Origin: Bacteroidaceae bacterium
GTDB taxonomy: Bacteria > Bacteroidota > Bacteroidia > Bacteroidales > Bacteroidaceae
DNA: 64,000 nt
Reading direction: 5' to 3'
Assembly (NCBI GenBank): GCA_900770705.1
Contig: CAAGLF010000027.1
Coordinates: forward strand, 9,137-73,136
Of the stretch, positions 26,701 through 34,591 are shown in pieces. The notes beneath the pieces are model-generated. The model was not told the origin of the DNA. It saw only the letters and a list, made by a program, of their open reading frames with translations, and did not search any database. Position numbers and translations under genes: made by a program. Every line of letters begins with the position of its first letter. Positions within the stretch are counted from its first letter, which is position 1.

Positions 26701-26825
26701 GACGAAAGGCCGCTTCGGCTGCGGCCGACGTGCTCCGTCTGACCCATCTGCCCGAGGGCGTCTACGTGCTTCGTGTCCGCACGGCCGATGGTGTGAAGAG
26801 TGTGAAAATCAACTTGACAAAATAA
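23754..26825 (+). CDS. T9SS-sorted protein with HAF-type repeats and Fn3 linkers
   Basis: 1023 residues with signal peptide MKKFFTLIAACAFTSVLSAQ. Residues about 30-330 are beta-propeller-like repeats of the HAF type (AISPNGMWVCG, GISNDGTVVGSF, ISPNGRNIGGIA). Two Fn3-like domains and two related beta-sandwich segments follow (about 480-640 and 720-880: LACYEGYTIQDIQFIP and LKYLEGYQIDALRFYP). The last 75 residues are a sorting domain ending GVKSVKINLTK. Residues about 413-439, linking two beta domains, are encoded by a dispersed-repeat copy. The Omp28-like gene starts 13 bases downstream, so the two form an operon. Confidence 0.83.
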   Translation: MKKFFTLIAACAFTSVLSAQKPLVLMAPDVQVEYQISAISPNGMWVCGNVNDGEPRGFRWNLSTNDFMQLSAIGDHSTAMGISNDGTVVGSFYDAEATSNGTQAIAAGYWKDGTWHHLDLGGYVNDIDAGSWAYCISPNGRNIGGIACLDGKFLPVSWTDGRFNVYESQEGAVYAISDDGEMAAGWTLHPTARNRTACLWTPDSLLLNPSEWGPWSVAGSISANKRMVLAGTVLYDIEAQQLTRLPQDIGMGCEFAQVANSGNVVGYYLDSLRQFRGVYYKDGELLDMQTYLEAQGADLSNFTVLQCNGVSADERTFALMVYDTLEIPHPLVVKFDAETEFPAPVGLQAVQMPGLSTCKLSWKAPLVRAEAVTGYSIFRDGAHLADVGADTFVYYDALLAEGSYAYAVVANYGETSSEKIEISTAEIALSAAELPRNAAVVQANCTDVRLFWDAPAPNLPTLSYMEPTDKIFSFGGGENSFEFAVRFDKRDLACYEGYTIQDIQFIPMSEQKSWTVNIYEEGNATPIYSEEVSSAGFVYGALNAVHLTEAVSVPAGKDVIVSVAVDVTGFGGYDVVGVVFNRKTAGFTDLLRQVGEENFFSLYEQALVSETGAYEYAVTWPLCLSLRNASLKNAATLDHYNVYADGRLLTTTKECRHTLVGEAEGLHEYGVSATYKDGSTSPLATVQFDLRENPAYYAPAEPLLTTEGLQVQAAWEAPVANDRQTVSYALGEYYSAVSSSDNSYMAKTIYSRERLKYLEGYQIDALRFYPVADADYTLYLYKDGEEIFCESLDRETGYALEDWNEVKLPVPVTIEQNATYEYIIDCYDIADGEGALGIDDKLAFVGISDLYSTDDGASFLSMAQNGGSNHNWMMDLQVSSPDSQPIDVVGYDVLIDNVKDNAEPLSETAYTKTFPQAGTYQLAVRTLYDEAHTAQSRSLWFSLKATGIDRLDTQTFRLDRSADGAYLRVEGGVSQLDLYDASGRKAASAAADVLRLTHLPEGVYVLRVRTADGVKSVKINLTK
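24990..25070 (+). repeat. Dispersed-repeat copy inside the HAF/Fn3 gene
   Basis: GGCGAAACTTCCTCGGAG, TTTCCACCGCAGAAATTG, TTTCCGCCGCAGAAC and AACGCCGCAG follow one another and are read in frame as GETSSEKIEISTAEIALSAAELPRN. The same words occur in intergenic copies. Confidence 0.6.
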
Positions 26826-26838
26826 TACGACAACGAAT

Positions 26839-28725
26839 ATGAAAAGTTTTTTGAAGGCTGTCATAGCACTCTGTCTGCTGGGCAGTGCATCCGGTCTCGG
26901 CGCCCAGACTTACTACGGGTACAGCAATGGCAACGTAGTGCGCAAGAGCGGTTACCGGTTCAACACAACGGGCGAGACACAGGGACTTGCCATCTACATC
27001 CCCGCCGAGAAGGCAGTCCTGCTCCGCGGAGCGAAAATCACCGGGATACGTACGGCGCTCGGCACGTCGCAGATTTCCAACTTCCGCGGCTTCGTGACGA
27101 AGAGTCTTGGCAGCGAGGATGTCCTGTCGTGTGACTTGCAGACCGTGTCGGGTATGACAAGCCTGAAAGACTATGCATTCTCCGAGGCCTACACCGTCGA
27201 TGGCGAGGCTTTCTACGTAGGTATGACGTTCGAGGCCGCCGCATCGACTGCCGCCCCGCTGCTCTTCGACTTCAGCAACGACCTGACCGGCGGACTTTCC
27301 TACGCCTTCACGGGTACGGACTGGAAGGACGTATCGTCCATCGGCCTGGGAGCCCCCAATCTGTACCTCGTGCTGGAGAGTGCGGCCGAGTTTGCCGACC
27401 TGATGACCAAGCCTGTGGCCACCGGCGGCTATTATAAGACGGGCGAAGACGTCGTGTTCAACGGCCAGGTGCTCAACTGCGGCACGCAGGTCATCGACAG
27501 TTTCGACCTCCTCTGCCGTGTGGGTGCCGCCGAGCCCGAGACGACGCACGTCAGCGGCCTTGCACTGCAGCCTGGAGCCACCTACGACTTCTCCACGCCC
27601 GCCATTTCCGTGGCGCAGGCCGGCAACCTGCCCGTGCGCATAGAAATCAGCCAGGTCAACGGCTCCACAGACGCCGAGCCCGGCGACAATGCTTTCGAAG
27701 GCACTGCTTACGTCTACCCCCAGGGCACTGTGAAGAAGGTGCTCCTCGAGTCTTTCACGGGGCAGGCCTGCAGCAACTGTCCCTCCGGCCACCAGTATGT
27801 CGAGTCGGCCATTGCCGGCAATGCCGACAGCTATGTGCAGATAGCCCATCATTCCGGTTATCAGCCCGATGTCTTCACTACGGAGGAGGACTACGACTAT
27901 ATGTACTTCTTCTACGAAGGAAACCAGTTCTTTGCCCCTGCCGCAATGTTCGACCGCCGTCCCGTATCGCCCGACGACGCCTCTGCCGTTTTCGCCACTA
28001 CCGATGCCGAGAAGACGCGCCTGGCGGCCGCCAACTCCATCTTGGAGCAACCCTATGTTTCCATAGCTCTGGAGAACGACTACGACGCCGAAGCGCGCAC
28101 GGGCAGCCTGCGTGTGGAAGTCTATACGCACACCACGGCCCCTGGCAGCGTACATAACCTGAACGTGGTGCTGACCCAGAGCAACTTCCTGGCCGCCGAC
28201 GGCTATTCGCAGAGCGGAGCAGGCGGAAATTGGAGCCACGACCATGCGATGCGTACGGCCCTGACGGGAAGTTGGGGCGAGCAAATCGAGCTGGTGCCCG
28301 GACAAACGCTCACGAAGATCTACGACTATACCATCGGCGACAGCATTTCGTCGTCCTACTACGGTGAAGGCGTCGTGAATCTTGAGGCTATTCCCGAGAA
28401 TATGGACTTCGTGGTCTTCGTCGGTGCCCTGTCGAACGACAAACTGGCCTGTCCTGTCTTCAATGCCGAGACTCTGGGCGTCACCGACCGCTATCCGGCC
28501 GCCATCGAGGGCATCACGTCCGACTTCCCCGCAGCAGCGTTCCGCTTCGACGGTCGCAGTCTCTCGGTGCAGGGCGGCTCGACGGCCGACGTGCTCGATA
28601 TGAGCGGCAAGTGCATAGGCCGTCTGACTCCGGGCAGCAGTATGCGGCTCGACCGCGGCCTCTACGTGGTGCGCGTTTGCGACGGGCGTGGCAATCGGGC
28701 CGTCCGCAAGATCAGCGTGCGCTAA
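26839..28725 (+). CDS. Omp28-like T9SS-sorted protein
   Basis: 628 residues with signal peptide MKSFLKAVIALCLLGSASGLGAQ. The middle of the protein has VLLESFTGQACSNCPSGHQY, the Omp28-family thioredoxin-like motif with a CxxC pair, followed by a Tyr-rich FYEGNQFFAPAAMFDRR. The N-terminal 300 residues are beta-rich. The C-terminus is a sorting domain ending GNRAVRKISVR. Omp28-related proteins are exported surface proteins of unknown activity. The 13-base spacing shows it is co-transcribed with the HAF/Fn3 gene. Confidence 0.85.
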   Translation: MKSFLKAVIALCLLGSASGLGAQTYYGYSNGNVVRKSGYRFNTTGETQGLAIYIPAEKAVLLRGAKITGIRTALGTSQISNFRGFVTKSLGSEDVLSCDLQTVSGMTSLKDYAFSEAYTVDGEAFYVGMTFEAAASTAAPLLFDFSNDLTGGLSYAFTGTDWKDVSSIGLGAPNLYLVLESAAEFADLMTKPVATGGYYKTGEDVVFNGQVLNCGTQVIDSFDLLCRVGAAEPETTHVSGLALQPGATYDFSTPAISVAQAGNLPVRIEISQVNGSTDAEPGDNAFEGTAYVYPQGTVKKVLLESFTGQACSNCPSGHQYVESAIAGNADSYVQIAHHSGYQPDVFTTEEDYDYMYFFYEGNQFFAPAAMFDRRPVSPDDASAVFATTDAEKTRLAAANSILEQPYVSIALENDYDAEARTGSLRVEVYTHTTAPGSVHNLNVVLTQSNFLAADGYSQSGAGGNWSHDHAMRTALTGSWGEQIELVPGQTLTKIYDYTIGDSISSSYYGEGVVNLEAIPENMDFVVFVGALSNDKLACPVFNAETLGVTDRYPAAIEGITSDFPAAAFRFDGRSLSVQGGSTADVLDMSGKCIGRLTPGSSMRLDRGLYVVRVCDGRGNRAVRKISVR

Positions 28726-28756
28726 GTCTGCTTTCCCACTATCTCCTGTTTCTACC

Positions 28757-28797
28757 GACCGCCCCTTTCGGGCAGATTTCTGCCGATGGGGGCGGTC
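28757..28797 (+). terminator. Compound hairpin after the Omp28-like gene
   Basis: Outer stem GACCGCCCC (28757-28765) with GGGGCGGTC (28789-28797) encloses an inner GGCAG/CTGCC stem. No T run follows. The 331-base gap 28726-29056 holds this hairpin and a repeat copy, and no gene. Confidence 0.6.
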
Positions 28798-28949
28798 CGT
28801 TTCATACGTCTGCTGAGACTCCGTGCGCCATCGGGAAAATGCCTGCGGCGCATAGACAGAAGTCCATAGGGCGTGAAGATTCCTCCGTAGCTTCCGGCCT
28901 TCCGCCGCAGCCGTCTGAGCGCAGAACTACAGGGCCGCCCCGCCAAACT

Positions 28950-29020
28950 GCAAGGCCCGAAAAAATCGCTTTCTCCGTGGAAATCCGCACATTCTCCGAA
29001 CTAATATCTCCTATCTACGG
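28950..29020 (+). repeat. Dispersed-repeat copy before the S8 protease gene
   Basis: GCAAGGCCCGAAAAAATCGC, TTTCTCCGTGGAAATCC and ATTCTCCGAACTAATATC resemble the GGCCTTGC and TCTCCGAGG words of other copies. The match is weaker than elsewhere. Confidence 0.4.
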
Positions 29021-29056
29021 CAGCGCCGAAGCGGCTGCCGACATTGCTTAAACGAT

Positions 29057-31234
29057 ATGCGCAAAACGTTACTCCTACTCTGTCTGACGACGCTCCAGCT
29101 GTCGGCCCAGACACGCTTTTCGCCTGCCACGCGCCAACTCCTGCGTGCAGTGCAGACCGTTGTCCCCGCGCGCGACGCCACTTCCGCCCCCTTGCGGGCA
29201 AACAGCGCGGTAGAACGCCTCGTTCCTGCCTACCTGCAAGTGACACCGACTGCCTCCCGCAGCCAGCTTGCCGAGCTGGGCGTGCGCGTCAACCTTGATC
29301 TCGATACGCTCCTCACGGTACAGTTGCCGCTCTCAGCCTTCGAGCGCCTGTCCGAGGTAGAGGGCGTGCGCTATGTGCAGACCGGTACCACGGTCTACCC
29401 GCAGCTCGACCGCGCCAAGGCAGAAACCGGCGTCGACCGCCTGCAGGGCGGAACGGATGCCGTGCTTGGCCGCGCCTATACGGGGCAAGGCGTCGTCATC
29501 GGCGTGGTAGACGCCGGTTTCGACTACACCCATCCCGCTTTCTATACGGCCGATGGCACTATTTTGCGCCTGCGCCGCGTTTGGGAGCAGGCCACTACAA
29601 TCGGCACGCCGCCCGAGGGATTCACCTACGGTTCCGAGTTTACTACCCCCGAGGAACTGCTGAGATATATGGGCGACGTCACCGGCAACTCCCACGGAAC
29701 GCACGTTGCCGCGATGGCTGCCGGCGCCTACTCGGCCGAAGACGCCCCTTACGCCGGCGTGGCCCCCGAGGCCGACCTCGTATTTGTCAGCAAGGGCGAC
29801 GTGACGGAAAACAACGTGAACATATCCGACGCCATCGCCTACATATTCCGCTATGCCGACGAGGTGGGCAAGCCCTGCGTGGTCAACCTCAGTCTGGGCA
29901 ACCACCTCGGTCCCCACGACGGCACGTCCGCTTTCGATATCGTGGCCGACGGCCTGCAGAGCGAGGGGCATCTGCTCGTTGGCTCCGTGGGGAATTTCCG
30001 CAGGTATCCGCTCCACGTGTCCAAGGTCTTTGCAGGAGCCACGGATGAGCCGTTGCGCACGCTGGCCGACTACTTCGCATCGCCTTCCTACAGCAACTGC
30101 GGCGGCGACGTCGACGTCTGGGGCGAGAAGGGTATGGAGTACGATGTGCAGGTAGTGGTGCAGAATCTCTCGGCCGACACCACTGTCATCGCTTCCGAGG
30201 CGATACACGTGGGAGAAGGGGAGGGAACCTCCTATACCTTCAGCCTGAACAAGTCTTCCAAGGGAAAAGTCTACATCGACACCGAGATCAACCCCCTCAA
30301 CGGCAAGCCCCACGCGCAGATAGCCCTGCGCGCCACCACGCTCAAGGCCGGGCATACGCTGGGGCTGGTCATCACGCCGCGTACGGCCGGCCGCGTCGAC
30401 GCTTGGGCGGACGGCGCGTATCTGGCCTTGGGCGACGGCGGACTTTCCACGTGGACACCCGGCGATACAGACCGCACACTGGCTGAAATCGGCGGCACCG
30501 GCAAGCGTATCATCTCGGTAGGTGCCTATACCACCCGCGACCGCTTCCTCGCCGAGGGCACCGCGGGCGACTCCGTGGCCACGGGCGAGACGCTTCACGC
30601 CCTGGCGAGTTTCTCCAGCGGCGGACCCGCCCTCGACGGACGTATGAAGCCCGAAGTATGCGCCCCGGGCTCCTACATTATCTCCGCCCTGTCGTCCCAC
30701 GACGGCTATGTGGGCACGTATTACCCCGTGGCCCGCACCGTGACCTTCGGGGAAAAGAATTATACCTATGGCTATATGCAGGGTACCTCGATGGCCGCGC
30801 CGTTTGTCACGGGCGTGGTAGCCACCTGGCTGGAGGCCAATCCGCGGCTTACGCCCGAACTGCTGCGTACCGTCCTGTCTGAAACGTCGCGTACCGACAC
30901 GTTCACAGCGGTCGGGCAGGAAGGTGCAGACTGGGGCTTCGGAAAAATCGATGCCTACGCCGGACTATGCAGAAGTCTGGAGCTGGTGGGTATCGACACG
31001 CCGCAAGTGTCTGCTGATGCCGCCGTGCGTTACGACGCCGGCCGCGGCACGCTGCTCTTCGCCGCTGCCGTGCCTTCGGCCGACCTCTGTGTCTACCACT
31101 CCGACGGCCGCCTGCTCTTCCGCCGTGCGCTCACCGATGTTCGTGCCGGCTCGGAAGTGGCGCTGCCCCTGTCCGCACGCGGCCTCTACATCGTGAGAGT
31201 GGGCAACGGCACGAGCCTGAAAATCCTGAAGTGA
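29057..31234 (+). CDS. S8 (subtilisin-like) serine protease, T9SS-sorted
   Basis: 725 residues with signal peptide MRKTLLLLCLTTLQLSAQ. The catalytic triad is visible: Asp 152 in GVVDAGFDYTHP, His 213 in NSHGTHVAAM and Ser 578 in MQGTSMAAPF; LLVGSVGN carries the oxyanion Asn. A beta-sandwich insertion of about 130 residues lies between the oxyanion Asn and the Ser. The C-terminus is a sorting domain ending GNGTSLKILK, so a surface or secreted protease is inferred. It is the last of four consecutive cargo genes. Confidence 0.92.
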   Translation: MRKTLLLLCLTTLQLSAQTRFSPATRQLLRAVQTVVPARDATSAPLRANSAVERLVPAYLQVTPTASRSQLAELGVRVNLDLDTLLTVQLPLSAFERLSEVEGVRYVQTGTTVYPQLDRAKAETGVDRLQGGTDAVLGRAYTGQGVVIGVVDAGFDYTHPAFYTADGTILRLRRVWEQATTIGTPPEGFTYGSEFTTPEELLRYMGDVTGNSHGTHVAAMAAGAYSAEDAPYAGVAPEADLVFVSKGDVTENNVNISDAIAYIFRYADEVGKPCVVNLSLGNHLGPHDGTSAFDIVADGLQSEGHLLVGSVGNFRRYPLHVSKVFAGATDEPLRTLADYFASPSYSNCGGDVDVWGEKGMEYDVQVVVQNLSADTTVIASEAIHVGEGEGTSYTFSLNKSSKGKVYIDTEINPLNGKPHAQIALRATTLKAGHTLGLVITPRTAGRVDAWADGAYLALGDGGLSTWTPGDTDRTLAEIGGTGKRIISVGAYTTRDRFLAEGTAGDSVATGETLHALASFSSGGPALDGRMKPEVCAPGSYIISALSSHDGYVGTYYPVARTVTFGEKNYTYGYMQGTSMAAPFVTGVVATWLEANPRLTPELLRTVLSETSRTDTFTAVGQEGADWGFGKIDAYAGLCRSLELVGIDTPQVSADAAVRYDAGRGTLLFAAAVPSADLCVYHSDGRLLFRRALTDVRAGSEVALPLSARGLYIVRVGNGTSLKILK

Positions 31235-31276
31235 CTTCCTCCGCAGAACGGCTGCGGACATACGGAAAATTATAAG

Positions 31277-31325
31277 GGCGAAAGGAAAAACTTTCGCCGC
31301 GAAAATCAAAATTATCTCCGAGGTT
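31277..31325 (+). repeat. Dispersed-repeat copy with GAAAAA hexaloop
   Basis: GGCGAAAG (31277-31284), loop GAAAAA, CTTTCGCC (31291-31298), continuing into CGCGAAAATC and TTATCTCCGAGGTTCTGCC. The last word recurs upstream of pheS at about 37760. It lies between the S8 protease and sugar transporter genes. Confidence 0.7.
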
Positions 31326-31366
31326 CTGCCCGCGGCAGCCTGCTCGGGCCGGCCTCTTCCACAGAA

Positions 31367-32581
31367 ATGAAAGACTCTCTCCTCTCCCGCAACGGCAGGA
31401 ACTACCTTGCGCCGTTCGTTCTCATCACTTCGCTCTTCTTCCTGTGGGGTTTTGCCCACAGTATCCTCGATGTGCTGAACAAGCACTTCCAGGTGGTGCT
31501 CGACATCGGTAAGGCGCAGTCCGCGCTGGTGCAGGCCGCCGTCTACGGAGGCTACTTCCTGATGGCACTGCCTGCCGGCGAAATCATACGTCGGCGTGGT
31601 TATCGATTCGGGGTGCTGACCGGCCTGGCTCTCTATGGCTTCGGCGCGCTGATGTTCGTGCCCGGCTCATATCTGATGTCCTTCCCCTTCTTCATCGCCT
31701 CGCTTTTCGTCATTGGCTGCGGCCTGACGTGTCTGGAGACGGCGGCCAATCCGTATGTCACGGAGCTGGGTGCCCCGTCCGCGGCCGAACGCCGCATTAA
31801 TCTGGCACAATCCTTCAATGGCTTGGGCTGGATGGTCGGTCCCTTGGTGGGAGGCCTGCTTCTCTTCGACGGAAGCGACACGGGGGGCAACATCGCCCTG
31901 CCTTACGTCATCATCGGTGTGGCTGTGTGGGTGGTGGCCGGCCTTTTCTACCGTGTGGAGCTGCCTGAACCCGCGGAAGCGCAGCCCGCAGCGGCTGCGG
32001 ATGAACCGGCGGCCGCGGGAGGCCTGTGGAGCCGGCCGCATTTTGCGTTGGGCGTGGTGGCCCTGCTGCTTTATGTGGCGGCGCAGACCGGTATCAACAG
32101 CTTCTTTATCAATTTTGCCGAGGAAAATTCGCCGCTCACGGCGCGCGATGCCTCGCTGGTGCTCTCTTTCGGCTGTATGGGCCTGTTCCTCGTGGGAAGA
32201 ATGGCCGGCAGCTGGCTGATGAAGTACGTCCGGCCCGTGCGCCTCGTTCTGGTGCTTGCGCTTGGGGCTATGGCGACGATGTTGGGCGTTACGTTCGTGG
32301 GCGGATGGGCCGGCTTGGCCCTCTTCCTGCTGTGCTACCTGTGCGAGAGCGTGATGTTCCCCACGCTGTTTGCCTTGAGCATTGCCGGGCTGGGGCAGCA
32401 GACCAAGCGGGCGTCGTCCTTCCTGATTATGAGTATCGTGGGAGGCGCCATTGCCCCTGTGGGAATGGGACTGGTGGCCGACTGTTTCGGCTGTATGCAG
32501 CCTGCATTCTTCATTCCCGCCCTCTGCTTCTTCGGCATTGCCGCCTATTGCTCCGCTTATGGCCGGCTGAAGCGGGCGTAG
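31367..32581 (+). CDS. FucP/GluP-type sugar:H+ symporter (MFS)
   Basis: 404 residues and twelve membrane segments. The FucP-family signature is present (LFFLWGFAHSILDVLNKHFQ near the N-terminus and CGLTCLETAANPYVTELG in helix 4-5). These carriers import fucose, galactose or glucose; the exact sugar is not readable. An Ala/Pro-rich central loop (about 200-222) joins the halves. It stands alone, with a repeat copy upstream and a large hairpin downstream. Confidence 0.9.
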   Translation: MKDSLLSRNGRNYLAPFVLITSLFFLWGFAHSILDVLNKHFQVVLDIGKAQSALVQAAVYGGYFLMALPAGEIIRRRGYRFGVLTGLALYGFGALMFVPGSYLMSFPFFIASLFVIGCGLTCLETAANPYVTELGAPSAAERRINLAQSFNGLGWMVGPLVGGLLLFDGSDTGGNIALPYVIIGVAVWVVAGLFYRVELPEPAEAQPAAAADEPAAAGGLWSRPHFALGVVALLLYVAAQTGINSFFINFAEENSPLTARDASLVLSFGCMGLFLVGRMAGSWLMKYVRPVRLVLVLALGAMATMLGVTFVGGWAGLALFLLCYLCESVMFPTLFALSIAGLGQQTKRASSFLIMSIVGGAIAPVGMGLVADCFGCMQPAFFIPALCFFGIAAYCSAYGRLKRA

Positions 32582-32603
32582 TGCCGCCGCTTCCGAGCGT
32601 CAT

Positions 32604-32679
32604 ACGGCAGAAGCCGGGAATGGCAGCCCCGATTTTCAGCGTGGATACGCTTCGGGCAACCATTCCCGGCTTCTGCCGT
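32604..32679 (+). terminator. Three-tier hairpin between convergent genes
   Basis: A 20-bp perfect outer stem (32604-32623 with 32660-32679) encloses CCCGA/TCGGG and AGCGT/ACGCT inner stems. It lies between the FucP-type gene and the fur-like gene and probably terminates both. There is no T run. Confidence 0.7.
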
Positions 32680-32768
32680 TCTGGTGGTGGGTATGGAGGT
32701 GGATGTGGAGGGGCGCCAGCCGGAGCGGGGACGTATGGGCAAAGGCAGGGGGTAGCGGCTTCGGCGCT

Positions 32769-33254
32769 TCATTCCCCGGACTCCGCTTCCCCTTCCGGCC
32801 GGGGAGCACGGAGGTTCGCCCCCCGTCGGGCGCAGTCGGCGCAGATGCCTTTCAGCACGTAGCCAGCCGAGCGGATCCGGAAGCCTTCGGGCAGTGGTAC
32901 CTGCGGTACCGGCAACGACTTCAGGCAGAGCGTGCGGCGGCAGTGCTCGCAATAGAAATGCGTATGCAGGTCGAGCATGGCCTCGTCGCTCTCTTCGCCG
33001 CAGTGGCACGTGTCCTCGCAGCGTGCATATTTGCTTTGGCCCGTTCCGTCTTCGACTTCGTGTACCAGATGGTGTTGCAGGAAGAGCGTGAGCGTGCGGA
33101 AAATGCTGCTCTTGTCCACGGTCTGCAACCTGCCTTCGAGGGCCGAGAGCGAGAGGGCCTCGCCGTCGGCCTTGTCGAGGGCCTTGAGTACCAGTAGGCG
33201 GATGGCCGTGGGGCGGATGCCGCGTTCGGTGAGAGTATGTTCGTAGGAAGTCAT
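32769..33254 (-). CDS. Fur-family metalloregulator
   Basis: 161 residues from the ATG at about 33254. The winged helix (ERGIRPTAIRLLVLKAL, SIFRTLTLFLQHHLVHEV) is followed by the dimerisation domain with structural zinc CxxC pairs (FYCEHC and GICADC). The region that is usually His-rich reads CEDTCHCGEESDEAMLDLHTHFYC, so Cys and acidic residues replace part of the common HHHD site; this may shift metal specificity (zinc or iron cannot be decided). No obvious target operon is adjacent. Confidence 0.9.
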   Translation of the reverse strand: MTSYEHTLTERGIRPTAIRLLVLKALDKADGEALSLSALEGRLQTVDKSSIFRTLTLFLQHHLVHEVEDGTGQSKYARCEDTCHCGEESDEAMLDLHTHFYCEHCRRTLCLKSLPVPQVPLPEGFRIRSAGYVLKGICADCARRGANLRAPRPEGEAESGE

Positions 33255-33403
33255 TTGTCTGCGGGCGTTGTGAAGTGCTGCCGGCTGCAAAAATAGCGAT
33301 TTTCCGGTGTCGGCGCAAGCGTCGGGGCGGATGTTGCGCTGCCGGCTCCGTTTTTCCGCCCTCGGGGCGCGCCCGTTTTCCGGCAGGCAGGACAACGGCG
33401 CAA

Positions 33404-33475
33404 CTTCCGGCCCCGCAGGAAAAACTGTGGGGCCGGAAGGAAAAATTTCTGCCGCAGTAGGAAAAAGTGGGGGCG
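33404..33475 (+). repeat. Dispersed-repeat copy with GAAAAA hexaloop upstream of ompA
   Basis: 15-bp stem (CTTCCGGCCCCGCAG with CTGTGGGGCCGGAAG, one G-T pair) closing the loop GAAAAA, then GGAAAAATTTCTGCCGCAG. It lies in the 480-base gap 33255-33734, which otherwise holds only the ompA promoter element. Coordinates may be off by one. Confidence 0.6.
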
Positions 33476-33653
33476 CGGTTCTTCCGCCTTACTCCGCGGC
33501 CGTGTCTTCCCGCCCCCTGCCGGGTCAGCCGCGTGCGGCCCCTGCCGGTGTTTCGTCGCAGGGAAGAGGGCGGAGGGGCGACTGTAACGCCCCATTTCTA
33601 TATCCTTATGACAAAAAAAAGGGCTTTCGCGTGGTCGTTTCGGTCAAAATGGC

Positions 33654-33661
33654 TAATTTTG
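33654..33661 (+). promoter_or_regulatory. -7 element for the OmpA lipoprotein gene
   Basis: TAATTTTG, 73 bases upstream of the ATG at 33735. The resulting leader is AT-rich with no Shine-Dalgarno sequence. Confidence 0.5.
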
Positions 33662-33734
33662 CGCGCAATTACAAAAGCCGGATTAGGCACGACTAAAAAT
33701 TATTTTATCCATTTACATCCAAAAAAGATTTGTT

Positions 33735-34448
33735 ATGAAGAAAATGAAGTTCACTGCACTGCTGATGAGTGCAGCCCTGTTGCTGAGCAGCTGTGGCTCG
33801 ACGTCCAACACGGCCAAGGGTGGCATTATCGGCGGCGCTAGCGGCGCTGCCATCGGCGCTTTGGTAGGCCAGCTCATAGGCAAGGGTAAAGGTGCTGCCA
33901 TCGGTGCTGGCGTAGGTGCCGCAGTAGGCGCCGGAGCCGGCGTGCTGATCGGCAACAAGATGGACAAAGCCAAGAAAGAGGCTGAGAAGATACAGGGCGC
34001 GCAGGCCGAACTGCTCACCGACGGTCAGGGCGTTTCGTATGTCAAGGTGACTTTCGACTCCGGCATACTCTTCTCGTCGGGCAAGGCGGCCCTGACGGCT
34101 ACCGCCCAGCAGTCTCTGGCCCAGTTTGCCCAAAATGTGTTGACCTCTGATATGGATCTCGCCATCGTGGGCTTCTCCGACAACGATCCCTGGAAGGGTT
34201 GCACCGCCGAGCAGAGCCAGCAGAAGAACAAGGAGCTTTCCCTGCAGCGCGCACAGAGCGTGAGCACCTATCTCCAGCAGAAGGGCGCTACCGCCAGTCA
34301 GATTAAGTACGTGGAAGGTTTGGGCGAGGAAAAACCCGTGGCCGACAACTCCACCGCTGAGGGCAAGAAGCAGAACCGTCGAGTAGAGGCTTACATCATT
34401 CCTTCGCAGGAAATGATTCAGAGCGCGAACAACGGCACGCTCAAGTAA
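33735..34448 (+). CDS. OmpA-family lipoprotein with glycine zipper
   Basis: 237 residues. The N-terminal lipoprotein signal ends in the lipobox LSSC (Cys 20). A glycine-zipper stretch (GGIIGGASGAAIGALVGQLIGKGKGAAIGAGVGAAVG, residues about 29-78) is followed by an OmpA C-terminal peptidoglycan-binding domain (VTFDSGILFSSGKAAL, LSLQRAQSVSTYL, NRRVEAYI). It probably tethers the outer membrane to peptidoglycan. The start could also be the Met at 33744. The gene is monocistronic, between its -7 element and a strong terminator. Confidence 0.92.
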   Translation: MKKMKFTALLMSAALLLSSCGSTSNTAKGGIIGGASGAAIGALVGQLIGKGKGAAIGAGVGAAVGAGAGVLIGNKMDKAKKEAEKIQGAQAELLTDGQGVSYVKVTFDSGILFSSGKAALTATAQQSLAQFAQNVLTSDMDLAIVGFSDNDPWKGCTAEQSQQKNKELSLQRAQSVSTYLQQKGATASQIKYVEGLGEEKPVADNSTAEGKKQNRRVEAYIIPSQEMIQSANNGTLK

Positions 34449-34488
34449 GCGCCTGCCGCTCCTGACGGCACGCCTGTCGAAAAAAGAG

Positions 34489-34528
34489 GCGCGGCCCGGC
34501 ATCCTTCGATGTCGGGCCGCGCTTTCTT
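34489..34528 (+). terminator. Bidirectional terminator between ompA and the metallo-hydrolase gene
   Basis: 15-bp stem (34489-34503 with 34508-34522, one G-T pair), tetraloop CTTC, then TTTCTT on the right and an A-rich tract on the left, so it can serve both convergent genes. Confidence 0.85.
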
Positions 34529-34591
34529 GTGGGCAGCGGGGGGGAAATCTGCGGGGGGCAGGGAGGCTGAGGGCCCTGGCCGACAGGGCTT

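Noticed and set aside
33307..33696. Possible small gene in the gap between fur and ompA
   Set aside because: The frame covers a repeat copy and the ompA promoter and has no protein signature.
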